This document shows positions 52,980 to 62,109 of a stretch of 64,000 nucleotides of DNA, one piece after another; the stretch's first letter is position 1, and the number at the start of each line of letters is the position of its first letter. The DNA lies in assembly GCA_037349105.1 (NCBI GenBank), contig JAYJMM010000079.1, forward strand, positions 806,001 to 870,000, in the 5' to 3' direction. The position numbers were made by a program, and so were the translations under genes. The stretch comes from Limnomonas spitsbergensis (lineage: Eukaryota; Chlorophyta; Chlorophyceae; Chlamydomonadales). A model generated the notes under the pieces. It had not been told where the DNA came from and ran no database searches. It was given only the letters and a program-made list of their open reading frames with translations.

Positions 52980-53245
52980 GAAAGGCGCAGAGGGCAGCCG
53001 CGGACAGGGACCGTGGCAGCAGACCAGGAATGGAATGCCCAGTCCTGCCACTCAGGATCAGCCAGGTAGACGTGGAGATCACGTGGGCCAGAGGGCAGCA
53101 GAGGCCAGCGCAGAGTGCAGAGCCATGCGTACAGCCCACAGAGCACCTACCGCAGAAACCCACGCGGCAGATGCCAGCTTGCAGAGGACTCCTCACCTGT
53201 ACAGCATTTAATGGAATCCTTACGGGGACGCTCTAGCTGATACTG

Positions 53246-53734
53246 GTGTGGCTCCTGTTGTCGGTGTGTGTGCCAGGGGCGCGAGCCACCGAGCAGGGAG
53301 TACGAGGAGGAGGATTTACAGCAAGCCATGGGGCTTTTGTGTCTGGTCAAGAGGCAGCAGCGAAGCTGTCGTCTGGATGGTTGCGCCCGCCAGCAGTCAT
53401 CCCCATGGGGGGTGCCAGCAGGAGGGGTGCCTGCAGCCAGCAGGAGAGCTGGCAAAGCAGCAACAACACTGGCAGGGAAGAGCCGCCCGCGGAGGACGAC
53501 CCGCAGGCGGCTGAGATGATCGACATGTTCCAGCCGGGGGGAGTAGTGGAGCCGCCCGCGGAGTACGTCAAAACCAAGGAGGGGTGGCTGCTGGGCCAGC
53601 ACCCCGACTTCACTGCGGAACAGCAGGAGAGCCTTGAGCAGAGCCTCAGGGATCGCCAAGGAGCATTCGCTTACTCAATGGAGGATCTACCAGGCTACTG
53701 CGGCACGCAGGGTGAGTTTACGCTGGCTTTCTAG
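53246..53734 (+). pseudogene. N-terminal RT linker fragment
   Basis: The last 80 codons (EQQESLEQSLRDRQGAFAYS, then MEDLPGYCGTQGEFTLAF) match the linker that precedes RT in Ty3-like polyproteins, where a helix is followed by FAYSLxxxPGY. The frame stops at 53732-53734, and the RT frame opens one shift away with LDEVSSCFQKSRDMPPPKAA. An indel at about 53712-53734 therefore separates the linker from RT in this copy. Confidence 0.7.
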
Positions 53735-53769
53735 ACGAGGTCAGTTCGTGCTTTCAAAAGTCCAGGGAC

Positions 53770-56379
53770 ATGCCGCCACCCAAAGCAGCCATTTTAAAAG
53801 AAAAATGCCAGCCAATGATACAGGCAGGTATCATCGTCAAAGTACTCCAGGGGGGGCCTATCAAGTTTGCGGCCAACTCAGTAGTGGCAGCCAAAAAGAG
53901 TGCTGAGACTGGCGAGTGGACTGACCACCGGATAGCGCACGATATGCGCAGGTTAAACCTGCGAACGGCTAAGCAGGAATTTGCCATCCCCAGGATGGAG
54001 ACTATTTTTCAGAATCTGGGAACTGCCAAGATATTCAGCAAGGTTGATCTCCGGTCGGGGTTCATGCAGATCCCTATAAAGGTCGAGGACCAGCCTAAGA
54101 CAGCTTTCTGGATGGGACCAGAGCTTTGGATGTACACAAAGCTCAACTTCGGTCTGCGCAATGGGCCTCCCTTCTTTCAGCGTATGATGGAAGAGGAGAT
54201 TGCCAGGGCAGGCCTGAGTGCGTTCTGCGTGGCATTCATTGATGACCTACTGGTGTACAGTGATACACCGGCAGAACACATCAGGCATGTGGAGCTGATG
54301 TTGGACATGCTCCACAGTGTAGGATTAAGGGCGCACCCCGACAAGTCCCTGTTTGGGTGTGCGACGGTAGAGTACCTGGGTCACAATGTGTCGGCCCAGG
54401 GGCTCACGCCGCACGCAGCTAAGATAGCAGCGGTTATGGCGCTGCCAGAGCCCACATCGGTGAAAAACATTCAGGAGGTCATGGGATTCTTGAATTTCTA
54501 CCGGTGCTACGTCCCGGACTTCTCGAAAAAGGCGGCATGCATCAACGCATTGCTGGTCAAGGGGGTCCCGTTTGTGTGGGGGCCAGAGCAGTCGCAGGCG
54601 TTCCAGTTGATCAAAACAGAGATGTGCGAGGGCGGAAGAGTCCTGCGCAGACCAGATTACAGTGGGACAGGGCCAGACGGCAAAGGGCCGCCAAGGCCGT
54701 TCTTATTGTACACAGATTTCTCTAAGCAGGGCATAGGCGCCGTGCTAGGGCAGTGTGATGACAGCGGGCGGGAGTATATGGTGGCATGCACGTCCAGATC
54801 CCTGAACAAGAGCGAGAGGAACTATTCCTCGTTCCAGGGGGAGATGCTGGCCGCAGTGTATGCAACACGCACATACCGCCATATGCTGTTTGGGTGCAAG
54901 GTGCATCTCATCACTGACCATGAGCCGCTCACTTACCTCATGGACAATCAGACGATGGTGGGCCAGCATGCTAGGTGGGCTCTCATGCTTCAAGAGCTGG
55001 ACATTACCATTGTCCACCGCTCAGGAGCATGCCACCAGAATGCGGACATCCCGTCCAGATCGCCACTCCCATCCTCAGCTGACCGCACGGGGGCCAGGCT
55101 TGATACAGCCGCTCCCGAGCCAGCAGTCAAGGAGGAGGCAAGTGGGAAGCAAGTAGCTTTGCTCACGGGGTTGGGCAGAGTGAATCAGTGGCATGCAGAC
55201 CAGATGGTGCGCATGGCGCAGGAGGGCAGAAGAAGAGTACAGATACTGCGAGCTGCAGAGGCAGCTTGCGTGACAGCGCCGGTGGGGCAGGAGATATCCT
55301 CTGCCGCCACTGACGATGATGAGCAGGCGCAGCCCGTCAGTACGGCAGAACAGGCGTTCAGCAACAGGGAACGGGCCAGGACAATGATCAGTGATGTTCT
55401 TGCTGACCTGCCTCGGGTGACGCCCTCTCATTTACATGCAGGCCTGGACACAGCTTGCCTGTCGAGTGGGGCTGTGCGGGCCATGGAGACCGAGGGAGTC
55501 GTCCTTTTCGAGCCCTTTGGAGGTATGTGCTCAGGGCTAGAAATGGTGCTCAGGGCGGGTATCCCAGTGGTGCAGTACTTGTATGCTGATATCAGTGAGG
55601 AAGTCAGAGAGATCGCAGGGGGTCGCCTGGTGCAGTTGCACAGGAGATACCCTCAGTTGTTTCCGGTCAAAGCGTTTGATAAGGCGTTCAGAGCGTTGCC
55701 CCAAGATGTGTATGCCATTACGGCGAAGCACCTCCAGGAGGCGGGCGCCCAGGAGGGGCGCCAGTGGTTCATGGTAGCAGGCTGGGAGTGCCAGGACCTC
55801 TCGTCAGCAGGCAAGGGGCGTGGGCTCGCGGGAGAGAGAAGCAAGTCTTTCTTCCCGTTAGTCAAGCTGTTGGGTACACTGCAGTTCCTGCAGGGGCCTA
55901 GGCCGCCAGCGTACCTGATTGAGAATGTGGCAATGCAATTGAATCAGAAAAGTGTGAAGGCCAGTGTTGAGGCCTTTCAGGAGGTGTGCAGGATTCTGGG
56001 AACACCGGCGTTGTTTGACGCAGCGCAGGTGGGGTCTTACGCCCACCGCACTCGCAACTATTGGGGGAATATCGCCCCTGCAGCAGATATCGAGTTTGTG
56101 ATTCGTGCGTCAACCAGACCCCACGGGGGGATAGTAGACGACATTCTGGACGAGGGCAGCAAGGCCCAGGTCAGGCGTTTTGCAGAGGGAGATTACGTGT
56201 ATGTGAAGTATTCATCAGAGCGACGCAGCCTCGATCCCAAGGCCAGGCCTGAGATCCTAAGGGTGAAAACACTGGGGGCGACGGGAACCTTGGTGTTGGA
56301 GGGGGCAGATGGCCTCACAGTAACAGAGAATGCTGTCAATTGTTCTCCATGCCACTTGCCCAACAAGGGGAGTGGTTGA
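53770..56379 (+). CDS. RT, RNase H, DNMT-like C5 methyltransferase and GPY/F-like tail
   Basis: 869 codons. RT (codons about 1-300) has FSKVDLRSGFMQIPI, NFGLRNGPPFFQRMM and the catalytic AFIDDLLVYSD, all Ty3-like. RNase H (about 310-435) has LYTDFSKQGIGAVLG, SSFQGEMLAAVYATRTY, LITDHEPLTYLMD and NADIPSRS. Codons about 578-770 read as a cytosine-5 methyltransferase: motif I FEPFGGMCSGLEMVLRAG, motif IV AGWECQDLSSAGKGRGL with the catalytic Cys, motif VI YLIENVAMQ and motif VIII AHRTRNYWG. Motifs IX-X and a target-recognition domain are missing. Codons about 804-860 (FAEGDYVYVKYSSERRSL...) resemble the GPY/F tail of Ty3 integrases, yet no integrase core precedes it, which suggests an internal deletion. 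The motif IV Pro is replaced by Glu. Confidence 0.85.
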   Translation: MPPPKAAILKEKCQPMIQAGIIVKVLQGGPIKFAANSVVAAKKSAETGEWTDHRIAHDMRRLNLRTAKQEFAIPRMETIFQNLGTAKIFSKVDLRSGFMQIPIKVEDQPKTAFWMGPELWMYTKLNFGLRNGPPFFQRMMEEEIARAGLSAFCVAFIDDLLVYSDTPAEHIRHVELMLDMLHSVGLRAHPDKSLFGCATVEYLGHNVSAQGLTPHAAKIAAVMALPEPTSVKNIQEVMGFLNFYRCYVPDFSKKAACINALLVKGVPFVWGPEQSQAFQLIKTEMCEGGRVLRRPDYSGTGPDGKGPPRPFLLYTDFSKQGIGAVLGQCDDSGREYMVACTSRSLNKSERNYSSFQGEMLAAVYATRTYRHMLFGCKVHLITDHEPLTYLMDNQTMVGQHARWALMLQELDITIVHRSGACHQNADIPSRSPLPSSADRTGARLDTAAPEPAVKEEASGKQVALLTGLGRVNQWHADQMVRMAQEGRRRVQILRAAEAACVTAPVGQEISSAATDDDEQAQPVSTAEQAFSNRERARTMISDVLADLPRVTPSHLHAGLDTACLSSGAVRAMETEGVVLFEPFGGMCSGLEMVLRAGIPVVQYLYADISEEVREIAGGRLVQLHRRYPQLFPVKAFDKAFRALPQDVYAITAKHLQEAGAQEGRQWFMVAGWECQDLSSAGKGRGLAGERSKSFFPLVKLLGTLQFLQGPRPPAYLIENVAMQLNQKSVKASVEAFQEVCRILGTPALFDAAQVGSYAHRTRNYWGNIAPAADIEFVIRASTRPHGGIVDDILDEGSKAQVRRFAEGDYVYVKYSSERRSLDPKARPEILRVKTLGATGTLVLEGADGLTVTENAVNCSPCHLPNKGSG

Positions 56380-56413
56380 TTTCAGTGGAACCAGACCCAA
56401 TAACAGCCTGTCA

Positions 56414-56908
56414 TGCGAGGTGTGCCAGCTGCCTGATCGCGGAGAGGTGATGCTTTTGTGTGATGCCTGTAATACAGGTTGACACATGGATTGCTTGGTG
56501 CCAGTACTCGAGAAGGTGTCTGAGGGCGAGTGGTTGTGCCCACAATGCACACCTGAGGACAAGGGGGCTGGGCCCGCTGCAAGAGCAGGGCTCGCTACAG
56601 ATGATCGCAGTTTGCAGGCCCAGGGGCGGCCGAGCCCAGCAGCCAGAGCGGCTGCCAGGACAGCCCAGGAGGCCAACGTCATGGACAGGCCTGAGGTGGA
56701 AGTCATGGCCACCAACCCAGCAACAAGGCAAATGGAACGGGGCATCGCAAGACCAATGGCGAACGGGCTGTACGACATCTCGTACACCACTGGACGGGGA
56801 GAGGCCAATGCGGTCACCCCGAGAGCAGTTACAAGAAGGGCTAAGGTGGCCAAGGAAGCAGCAAGGGAAGAAGAGGAGTCAGCCCGTGAGGAGCTTACCG
56901 AGAACTGA
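56414..56908 (+). pseudogene. PHD finger with an in-frame TGA
   Basis: The frame reads CEVCQLPDRGEVMLLCDACN, then a TGA at 56480-56482, then HMDCLVPVLEKVSEGEWLCP and QC. This is the Cys4-His-Cys3 pattern of a PHD finger; the stop sits at the position before the conserved His that is normally aromatic. A basic Ala/Arg/Lys/Glu tail follows to 56908. Its frame differs by one from the upstream ORF, which ends at 56379. PHD fingers read histone H3 tails, so the domain may have guided the element to chromatin. The remaining 56909-57566 holds no gene. Confidence 0.75.
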
Positions 56909-57566
56909 GGCCGAGCCCAGAGCGGCAAGGCCGCTGAGCACGTGACGTCACCCACGCCGTAACTGGCAAGGAGCGGGCAGGCGCCTACAGAGCAGAAAAT
57001 GCAGACGCAGCGCGGCTTGCCCTAGTACCCGGCAGGCAGTGGGCCGGCAGCCAGCGGACCGAAGACAGAAGATGCAGGAGTGGAGTTAAAGCTATAGCAG
57101 CAGCATAGTGAAAATTTGTTTATCAAACACCATGGCAGCAAGGCTACGGTAGTACATATGATATGACGATGATGAGCGAGGAGAATTAGTCAACTCGGGC
57201 AATGATACTACAGTAGGGGGCGGATCACGCTGCTACGGCGCACAATTCCTGTGGCCAGTGAAGACCAGGCGGCCATGGCGCAGTGGGGCGAGAGCAGCGG
57301 TTGTTCTTAGCTTGACCTGATAACTTTGAAAATTTCTCTGTTTGCTAGCCAGTAGTGGGCTGAACAACTTGGATTTGTAGGATTCTGCGCATTGCGCTTC
57401 AGCTGAGACTTGGTGGATTTTTTTAAAAAAAGTCCTGATTGAAGAAGGCCTGAACCAGGCAGATTTGCTGAGATGATTTGAGCTTCTACGTACATATTTT
57501 TCCAGAAGTTCTTTCAAGTACCACTCCTTTTCCGGCTCCCCGCGCATGCCTGGAGGGCTTAACGCT

Positions 57567-57581
57567 GGGGAGCGGGGGGCG
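57567..57581 (+). promoter_or_regulatory. Purine-rich tract abutting B1
   Basis: GGGGAGCGGGGGGCG lies directly before the repeat B1. In LTR elements the polypurine tract that primes plus-strand synthesis sits immediately upstream of the 3' LTR. Two or three C residues make it imperfect. Confidence 0.45.
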
Positions 57582-57810
57582 AGTAAAGTAGTAGGGGCGG
57601 TACCCACGAGACGGAGGCTTCCAGGCAGAGACATCCAGTTAGGGACTGCAAGTATAGTTATCTTGTTAACAAGCTCTTGTCTGTAGTACAAGGAGCATGA
57701 GTGTACGGTGATGTACCGTATTTGTGAGTAGAGGTCACCTCTCTAAGGTGCCCTGACCGGAGTTTACGGTATTTACCATAGTATTGCAGTTACTGCTTTA
57801 TGGTGCGACA
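57582..57810 (+). repeat. Terminal repeat B1
   Basis: 229 bp, starting AGTAAAGTAG and ending GGTGCGACA, apparently identical to 58451-58679 (B2). It is separated from A2 by GC (57811-57812). No B copy follows A1. Confidence 0.92.
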
Positions 57811-57812
57811 GC

Positions 57813-58450
57813 TGTCACAGTATATTACCGTATACGTGACAGAACCGTGTAGACCGCAGTCGGCGGCCTCGGGGCCTCCGCAGCTTATCTGCGGAGTCTC
57901 CGGATTTGAAATGAGACCTAGAAACCCGCTTACGCAGGGTGATTTGACAGATTCTACCGTACTCTGAATTGGGCCTGCCGGGTCCCTGTATCCCGGCAAT
58001 TGCCTAAACTAGTTACTTCGTCCCTTTCTAAAGGACAGACCTCTATTGTAACAAGCCTCGGCCGTCATCAGTGTATGAGACCATCAGCGCTCCAATAAGT
58101 CAGTACCTCTACACAAGTCAAGACTAGTTCAGCCTCAGTCGAACTAGCTGGAGACAAGTACCCAGTAAAGAGAACCGAGGCACTGCAGAAGAAGAAGTAC
58201 GCAGTCTACGCCTGGGCTACTCCGCCGCGAGTCGCGCGGTAAGTGCCCCTTAACATAGCCCTGCTGGATCGCGCCCAGACGGCCAGAAGGCCTACGCTAC
58301 CATAGTCAATTGCTAGACATACAAACATCCGACTCTGCTGCTTGACTTGCTGAGCACTCGCAGCCAGTGTGTAGTCACTGAGTCTGCCCGTAGGCGTCCG
58401 TCACTGCCGTGAGGAAAGAAGTCCGCCACGGACCTGAAGCGCACATCGCG
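57813..58450 (+). repeat. Terminal repeat A2 (uninterrupted)
   Basis: 638 bp, TGTCACAG to GCACATCGCG, the intact counterpart of the split A1. At 58063/58064 it shows the empty site of the 22.8-kb insertion. It carries the second copy of the self-complementary site (58015-58037). Confidence 0.95.
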
Positions 58451-58679
58451 AGTAAAGTAGTAGGGGCGGTACCCACGAGACGGAGGCTTCCAGGCAGAGA
58501 CATCCAGTTAGGGACTGCAAGTATAGTTATCTTGTTAACAAGCTCTTGTCTGTAGTACAAGGAGCATGAGTGTACGGTGATGTACCGTATTTGTGAGTAG
58601 AGGTCACCTCTCTAAGGTGCCCTGACCGGAGTTTACGGTATTTACCATAGTATTGCAGTTACTGCTTTATGGTGCGACA
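58451..58679 (+). repeat. Terminal repeat B2
   Basis: 229 bp, directly continuous with A2, ending GGTGCGACA at the 3' boundary of the retroelement. It is followed by TATT, matching the 5' flank. Confidence 0.92.
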
Positions 58680-58737
58680 TATTGCACTGAGGGGCACTCC
58701 CCACAGAACCCCACCCACACTGAAAGTTCAAATGCAG

Positions 58738-58837
58738 GTACGGCATGGTCCAGGAGCCTTTCATGATGCTGAAGACTGGCTCTGCTCCGGTGGAGACGTG
58801 CTTCGACACCGCCCCCATGCTGCGCATTGCTGTGGAG
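58738..58837 (+). CDS. Host exon fragment
   Basis: A 100-bp open stretch bounded by aatgcag|GTACGG and GTGGAG|gtcagt encodes YGMVQEPFMMLKTGSAPVET and then CFDTAPMLRIAVE. Both borders fit splice consensus and the composition looks like a real folded protein, but I do not recognise the family. It begins 58 bp after the retroelement, so the insertion probably lies in or beside this gene's intron. No partner exon was found. Confidence 0.45.
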
Positions 58838-58855
58838 GTCAGTCCTTATGAATGC

Positions 58856-59158
58856 CTAGTGTTTCGTTTGGGTGAACCAGCTGCATGTCAGCTACACTCC
58901 TGCCGCTGGCCGGAGGCCCCATTCGTGGTCAGCCTTGCTGCTTTGGCCACCAGCTTTAGGCCGGTCCGGGTTGGCTCCCGAATCGGGCCTTTTGCGGCCG
59001 TAGGGCGGCCTGCCTAAGGTGGACTTGTGGCCGAAAAATAAAAAACACCGTAACTGCTCGGATGTCGCTGATCCCGATGTTAGTGTTTCTTTTTTCGGCT
59101 ACAAGGCCACCTTCTGCCAGCCGCCCTACCGCCCTCAAAGGCTCGATTGGGTCCAAAC
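58856..59158. mobile_element. Foldback pair of hAT-like MITE sequences
   Basis: The left half (AGTGTTTCGTTTGGG ... GGCCGAAAAATAAAAAACAC, ending about 59046) is related to the MITE at 40-316 (shared GGCCGGAGGCCCC and TCGGGCC cores). The right half (TTAGTGTTTCTTTTTTCGGC ... GATTGGGTCC) is an inverted copy of the left one's second part, so about 58975-59158 can fold back on itself. No clean target duplication was identified. Confidence 0.6.
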
Positions 59159-59162
59159 TGCA

Positions 59163-59655
59163 GCCACATGCATGGTATAGTAAATAAGGGCATGCGCTGT
59201 GCACCGCTGCACCCACCTCCTTGATACAGTAAATAAGGGCATGCGCTACGCAAGTGGGTGCGCACCGCTACAGCCACCAGGAGGGTAAAGTAATCAAGGG
59301 CATGCGCTGTGCACCGTTGCACCCACCTACTTGATGCAGTAAATAAGGGCATGCGCTGCGCACCGCTGCACCCACCTGCTTGATACAGTAAATAAGGGCA
59401 TGCGCTGTGCACCGCTGCACCCACCTGCTTGATACAGAAATAAGGGCATGCGCTGCGCAAGTGGGTGCGCACCGCTACAGCCACCAGGAGGGTAAAGTAA
59501 TCAAGGGCATGCGCTGTGCACCGCTACACCCACCTGCTTGATACAGTAAATAAGGGCATGCGCTGTGCACCGCTGCACCCACCTGCTTGATACAGAAATA
59601 AGGGCATGCGCTGCGCAAGTGGGTGCGCACCGCTACAGCCACCAGGAGGGTACCG
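59163..59655. repeat. 49-bp satellite (right block 1)
   Basis: Same family as the array at 12775-18460, with different predominant variants: GCATGCGCTGTGCACCGCTG, CACCCACCTGCTTGATACAG, TAAATAAGG. A variant of about 58 bp with AAGTGGGTGCGCACCGCTAC and GGAGGGTAAAGTAATCAAGG is interspersed. Confidence 0.88.
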
Positions 59656-60794
59656 TAGATTTGATTTGCCTTCCCTCGGGTATCAATTAATTATTTCTTT
59701 CAAATCTGCCCTCGGGTCAAAATCAGTTGTTTAATGCTGCCCTCTGGGCAGATTTTTTTGTTTAATCGTTCCCTCGGCACCGAAAATCGCTTAAGAGCAG
59801 TGTTAAAAGCCTCACAGCTGCCATGTATTTCATCCAGTTCAGCACTCAAATCAGCAGAGAAAAAATCATCGAGGCACACTGAACAACACTGATGACCCTC
59901 AACATGGTGCCGGTAAAACATGCAGGCCTCCCATCGATGTCTTTTTAGATATAGTACCGGCACTAACCAAAACATATGAGTTCAAAGCTTGCACTTAACT
60001 GAGTGGCTGCCCTTGAAGACACCCTAAGAGTACCCCTTGCCCTTTCTCACGCCCCCCCCAGACACTGCTCTGAGGCCCTGTGTGTCTATGTCTTTCAACA
60101 GCCAACCCTCCATTGCGCGTGCCCTTTCGTAAGCAGTGGGTGTTGGCCCCAGCCCAGGCTCCTCAGCCATCATGAAGGCTGGGTCCACGTCAACCTGGCC
60201 TTTCAAGGGGGACACGATCCCCAAGGTAGCATATCAGATGAGAGATCGAAACCAGAAGGCCATCACATGACATCGAAATAAGAACGAATGTCAGAAGAGA
60301 GATCGGAAGAAGAGGGCTGACCAGATAAGAGATCGAAACCAGAAGGCCATCACATGAGATCGAAATAAGAACACACGCCAAAAGAGAGATCGAAATAAGA
60401 GGGCTGACCAGGTGAGAGATCGAAATCAGAAGGCCATCACATGAAATCGAAATAAGAACCCAGGTCTGAAGAGAGATCGAAATAAGAAAGCAGACCCTGT
60501 GACATATTAAGCCATCACGTTAGACCTTGAATGTGCAGCCTCTTTACGAACAGCGCTTGAAAGCTCAGCTCTATCTTGTACCGGTACGTGAATAATGCGG
60601 TACCAGTTGTACCAGACGTCGAATGAATGAACGGCGACAGGCGGTGGCGACAGGGGCCTCGACAGCGATTTCCGATCTTATTAATATTAAAATATTCGTG
60701 CCCCTCACCCCAAATAATGAATATTTGATGTATCCCTCGGACATAACCCTCACCCCCAAACAACATTAATTATGAGGGAAGGCTAACCGAATCT
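59656..60794. repeat. Spacer with an 86-bp repeat; no gene recognised
   Basis: About 60235-60490 holds three units of about 86 bp containing GAGATCGAAACCAGAAGGCC, ATCACATGA and ATCGAAATAAGAAC. The rest (59656-60234 and 60491-60794) shows no recognisable gene. Confidence 0.65.
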
Positions 60795-61795
60795 ACGGTA
60801 TAGTAAATAAGGGCATGCGCTGCGCAAGTGGGTGCGCACCGCTACAGCCACTAGGAAGGTAAAGTAATCAAGGGCATGCGCTGTGCACCGTTGCACCCAC
60901 CTACTTGATACAGTAAATAAGGGCATGCGCTGTGCACCGTTGCACCGACCTACTTGATACAGTAAATAAGGGCATGCGCTGTGCACCGCTGCACCCACTT
61001 GCTTGATACAGTAAATAAGGGCATGCGCTGTGCACCGCTGCACCCACCTGCTTGATACAGAAATAAGGGCATGCGCTGCGCAAGTGGGTGCGCACCGCTA
61101 CAGCCACCAGGAGGGTAAAGTAATCAAGGGCATGCGCTGTGCACCGTTGCACCCACCTGCTTGATACAGTAAATAAGGGCATGCGCTGCGCAAGTGCGTG
61201 GGCACCGCTGCACCCACCAGCAGGGTATAGTAAATAAGGGCATGCGCTGTGCACCGCTGCACCCACCTACTTGATACAGTAAATAAGGGCATGCGCTGCG
61301 CACCGCTGCACCCACCTGCTTGATACAGTAAATAAGGGCATGCGCTGCGCACCGCTGCACCCACCAGCAGGGTATAGTAAATAAGGGCATGCGCTGTGCA
61401 CCGCTGCACCCACCTGCTTGATACAGTAAATAAGGGCATGCGCTGCGCACCGCTGCACCCACTTGCTTGATACAGTAAATAATGGCATGCGCTACGCAAG
61501 TGCGTGTGCATTGCTGCACCCACCTGCAGGGTATAGTAAATAAGGGCATGCACTGCGCAAGTGCGTGTGCACCGCTGCACCCACCAGCAGGGTAAAGTAA
61601 ATAAGGGCTGGCGCTGTGCACCGCTGCACTCACCTGATTGGTACAGTAAGTAAGGGCATGCGCTGCGCAAGTGCATGTGCACCGCTGCACCCACCAGCAT
61701 GATATATTAAATAGGGGAAGGCGTTGTGCACCGCTGCAACCACCGGATGTGTACAGTAAATTAGGGCATGCGTTGTGCAAGTGCGTGTGCATCCT
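60795..61795. repeat. 49-bp satellite (right block 2)
   Basis: Continues the family of 59163-59655. Towards 61560-61760 the monomers (CACCCACCAGCATGATATAT, AGTGCGTGTGCACCGCTGCA) approach the variants of the left array, linking the blocks on both sides of the retroelement. Confidence 0.88.
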
Positions 61796-61991
61796 CAAAG
61801 ATGTTCTCATCGTCATCCAGGCGCTTGTTATACCGAACGTAATAATTATGGTAATGCATCAAAGGTTTCAGCTTGTGGCGAAGCTGCTTCTCTACGGCAA
61901 GGAGTGCATGCTGTCGTGCCTCAGGCCCTAAGGGGTGTAGTACGTCATCAGAGTCATCGGCGAATGTGCCTGCCTTACACATATTAGTTCT
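61795..61991 (-). CDS. Host exon, charged protein of unknown function
   Basis: On the minus strand, after tataaatgcag|AAC, the frame reads TNMCKAGTFADDSDDVLHPL, GPEARQHALLAVEKQLRHKL and KPLMHYHNYYVRYNKRLDDD, then ENIFEDA before running into satellite. The composition and acceptor support a real exon. No family is recognised. Its 3' (downstream) border has been overwritten by satellite. A truncated duplicate lies at 18461-18532. Confidence 0.5.
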
Positions 61992-62109
61992 GCATTTATA
62001 GTATTGGATACAAGGCAGCCTGCGCGCAGCGCAGGGAATTAATGTTGTGCTACTACGGCACGCATACGGATGGCAGGCCTCAAGCTGGCAGGCCTCTGCG
62101 CAGGTATTG

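Larger units (their letters stand above)
18533..58679 (+). mobile_element. Ty3-like retroelement with permuted terminal repeats, DNMT and PHD
   Basis: The element starts TGTCACAG and ends GGTGCGACA, with TATT immediately outside each end (18529-18532 and 58680-58683). Its order is A1 (18533-18783 plus 41598-41984, split by a younger 22.8-kb insertion), a PBS-like site (41985-42007), coding region 42652-56908, a purine-rich tract, B1 (57582-57810), A2 (57813-58450) and B2 (58451-58679). A1 and A2 differ at about 4 of 638 positions, and B1 and B2 look identical, so the insertion is recent. The net element without nested DNA is about 17.3 kb. Coding capacity covers Gag-like proteins, retropepsin, RT, RNase H, a C5-methyltransferase-like domain and a PHD finger. 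No integrase core or tyrosine recombinase was found. Several frames are broken. Confidence 0.85.

Noticed and set aside
58451..58679. Host duplication of B independent of the element
   Set aside because: TATT follows B2 and precedes A1, and B2 ends with an inverted match to A's start, so B2 belongs to the element.
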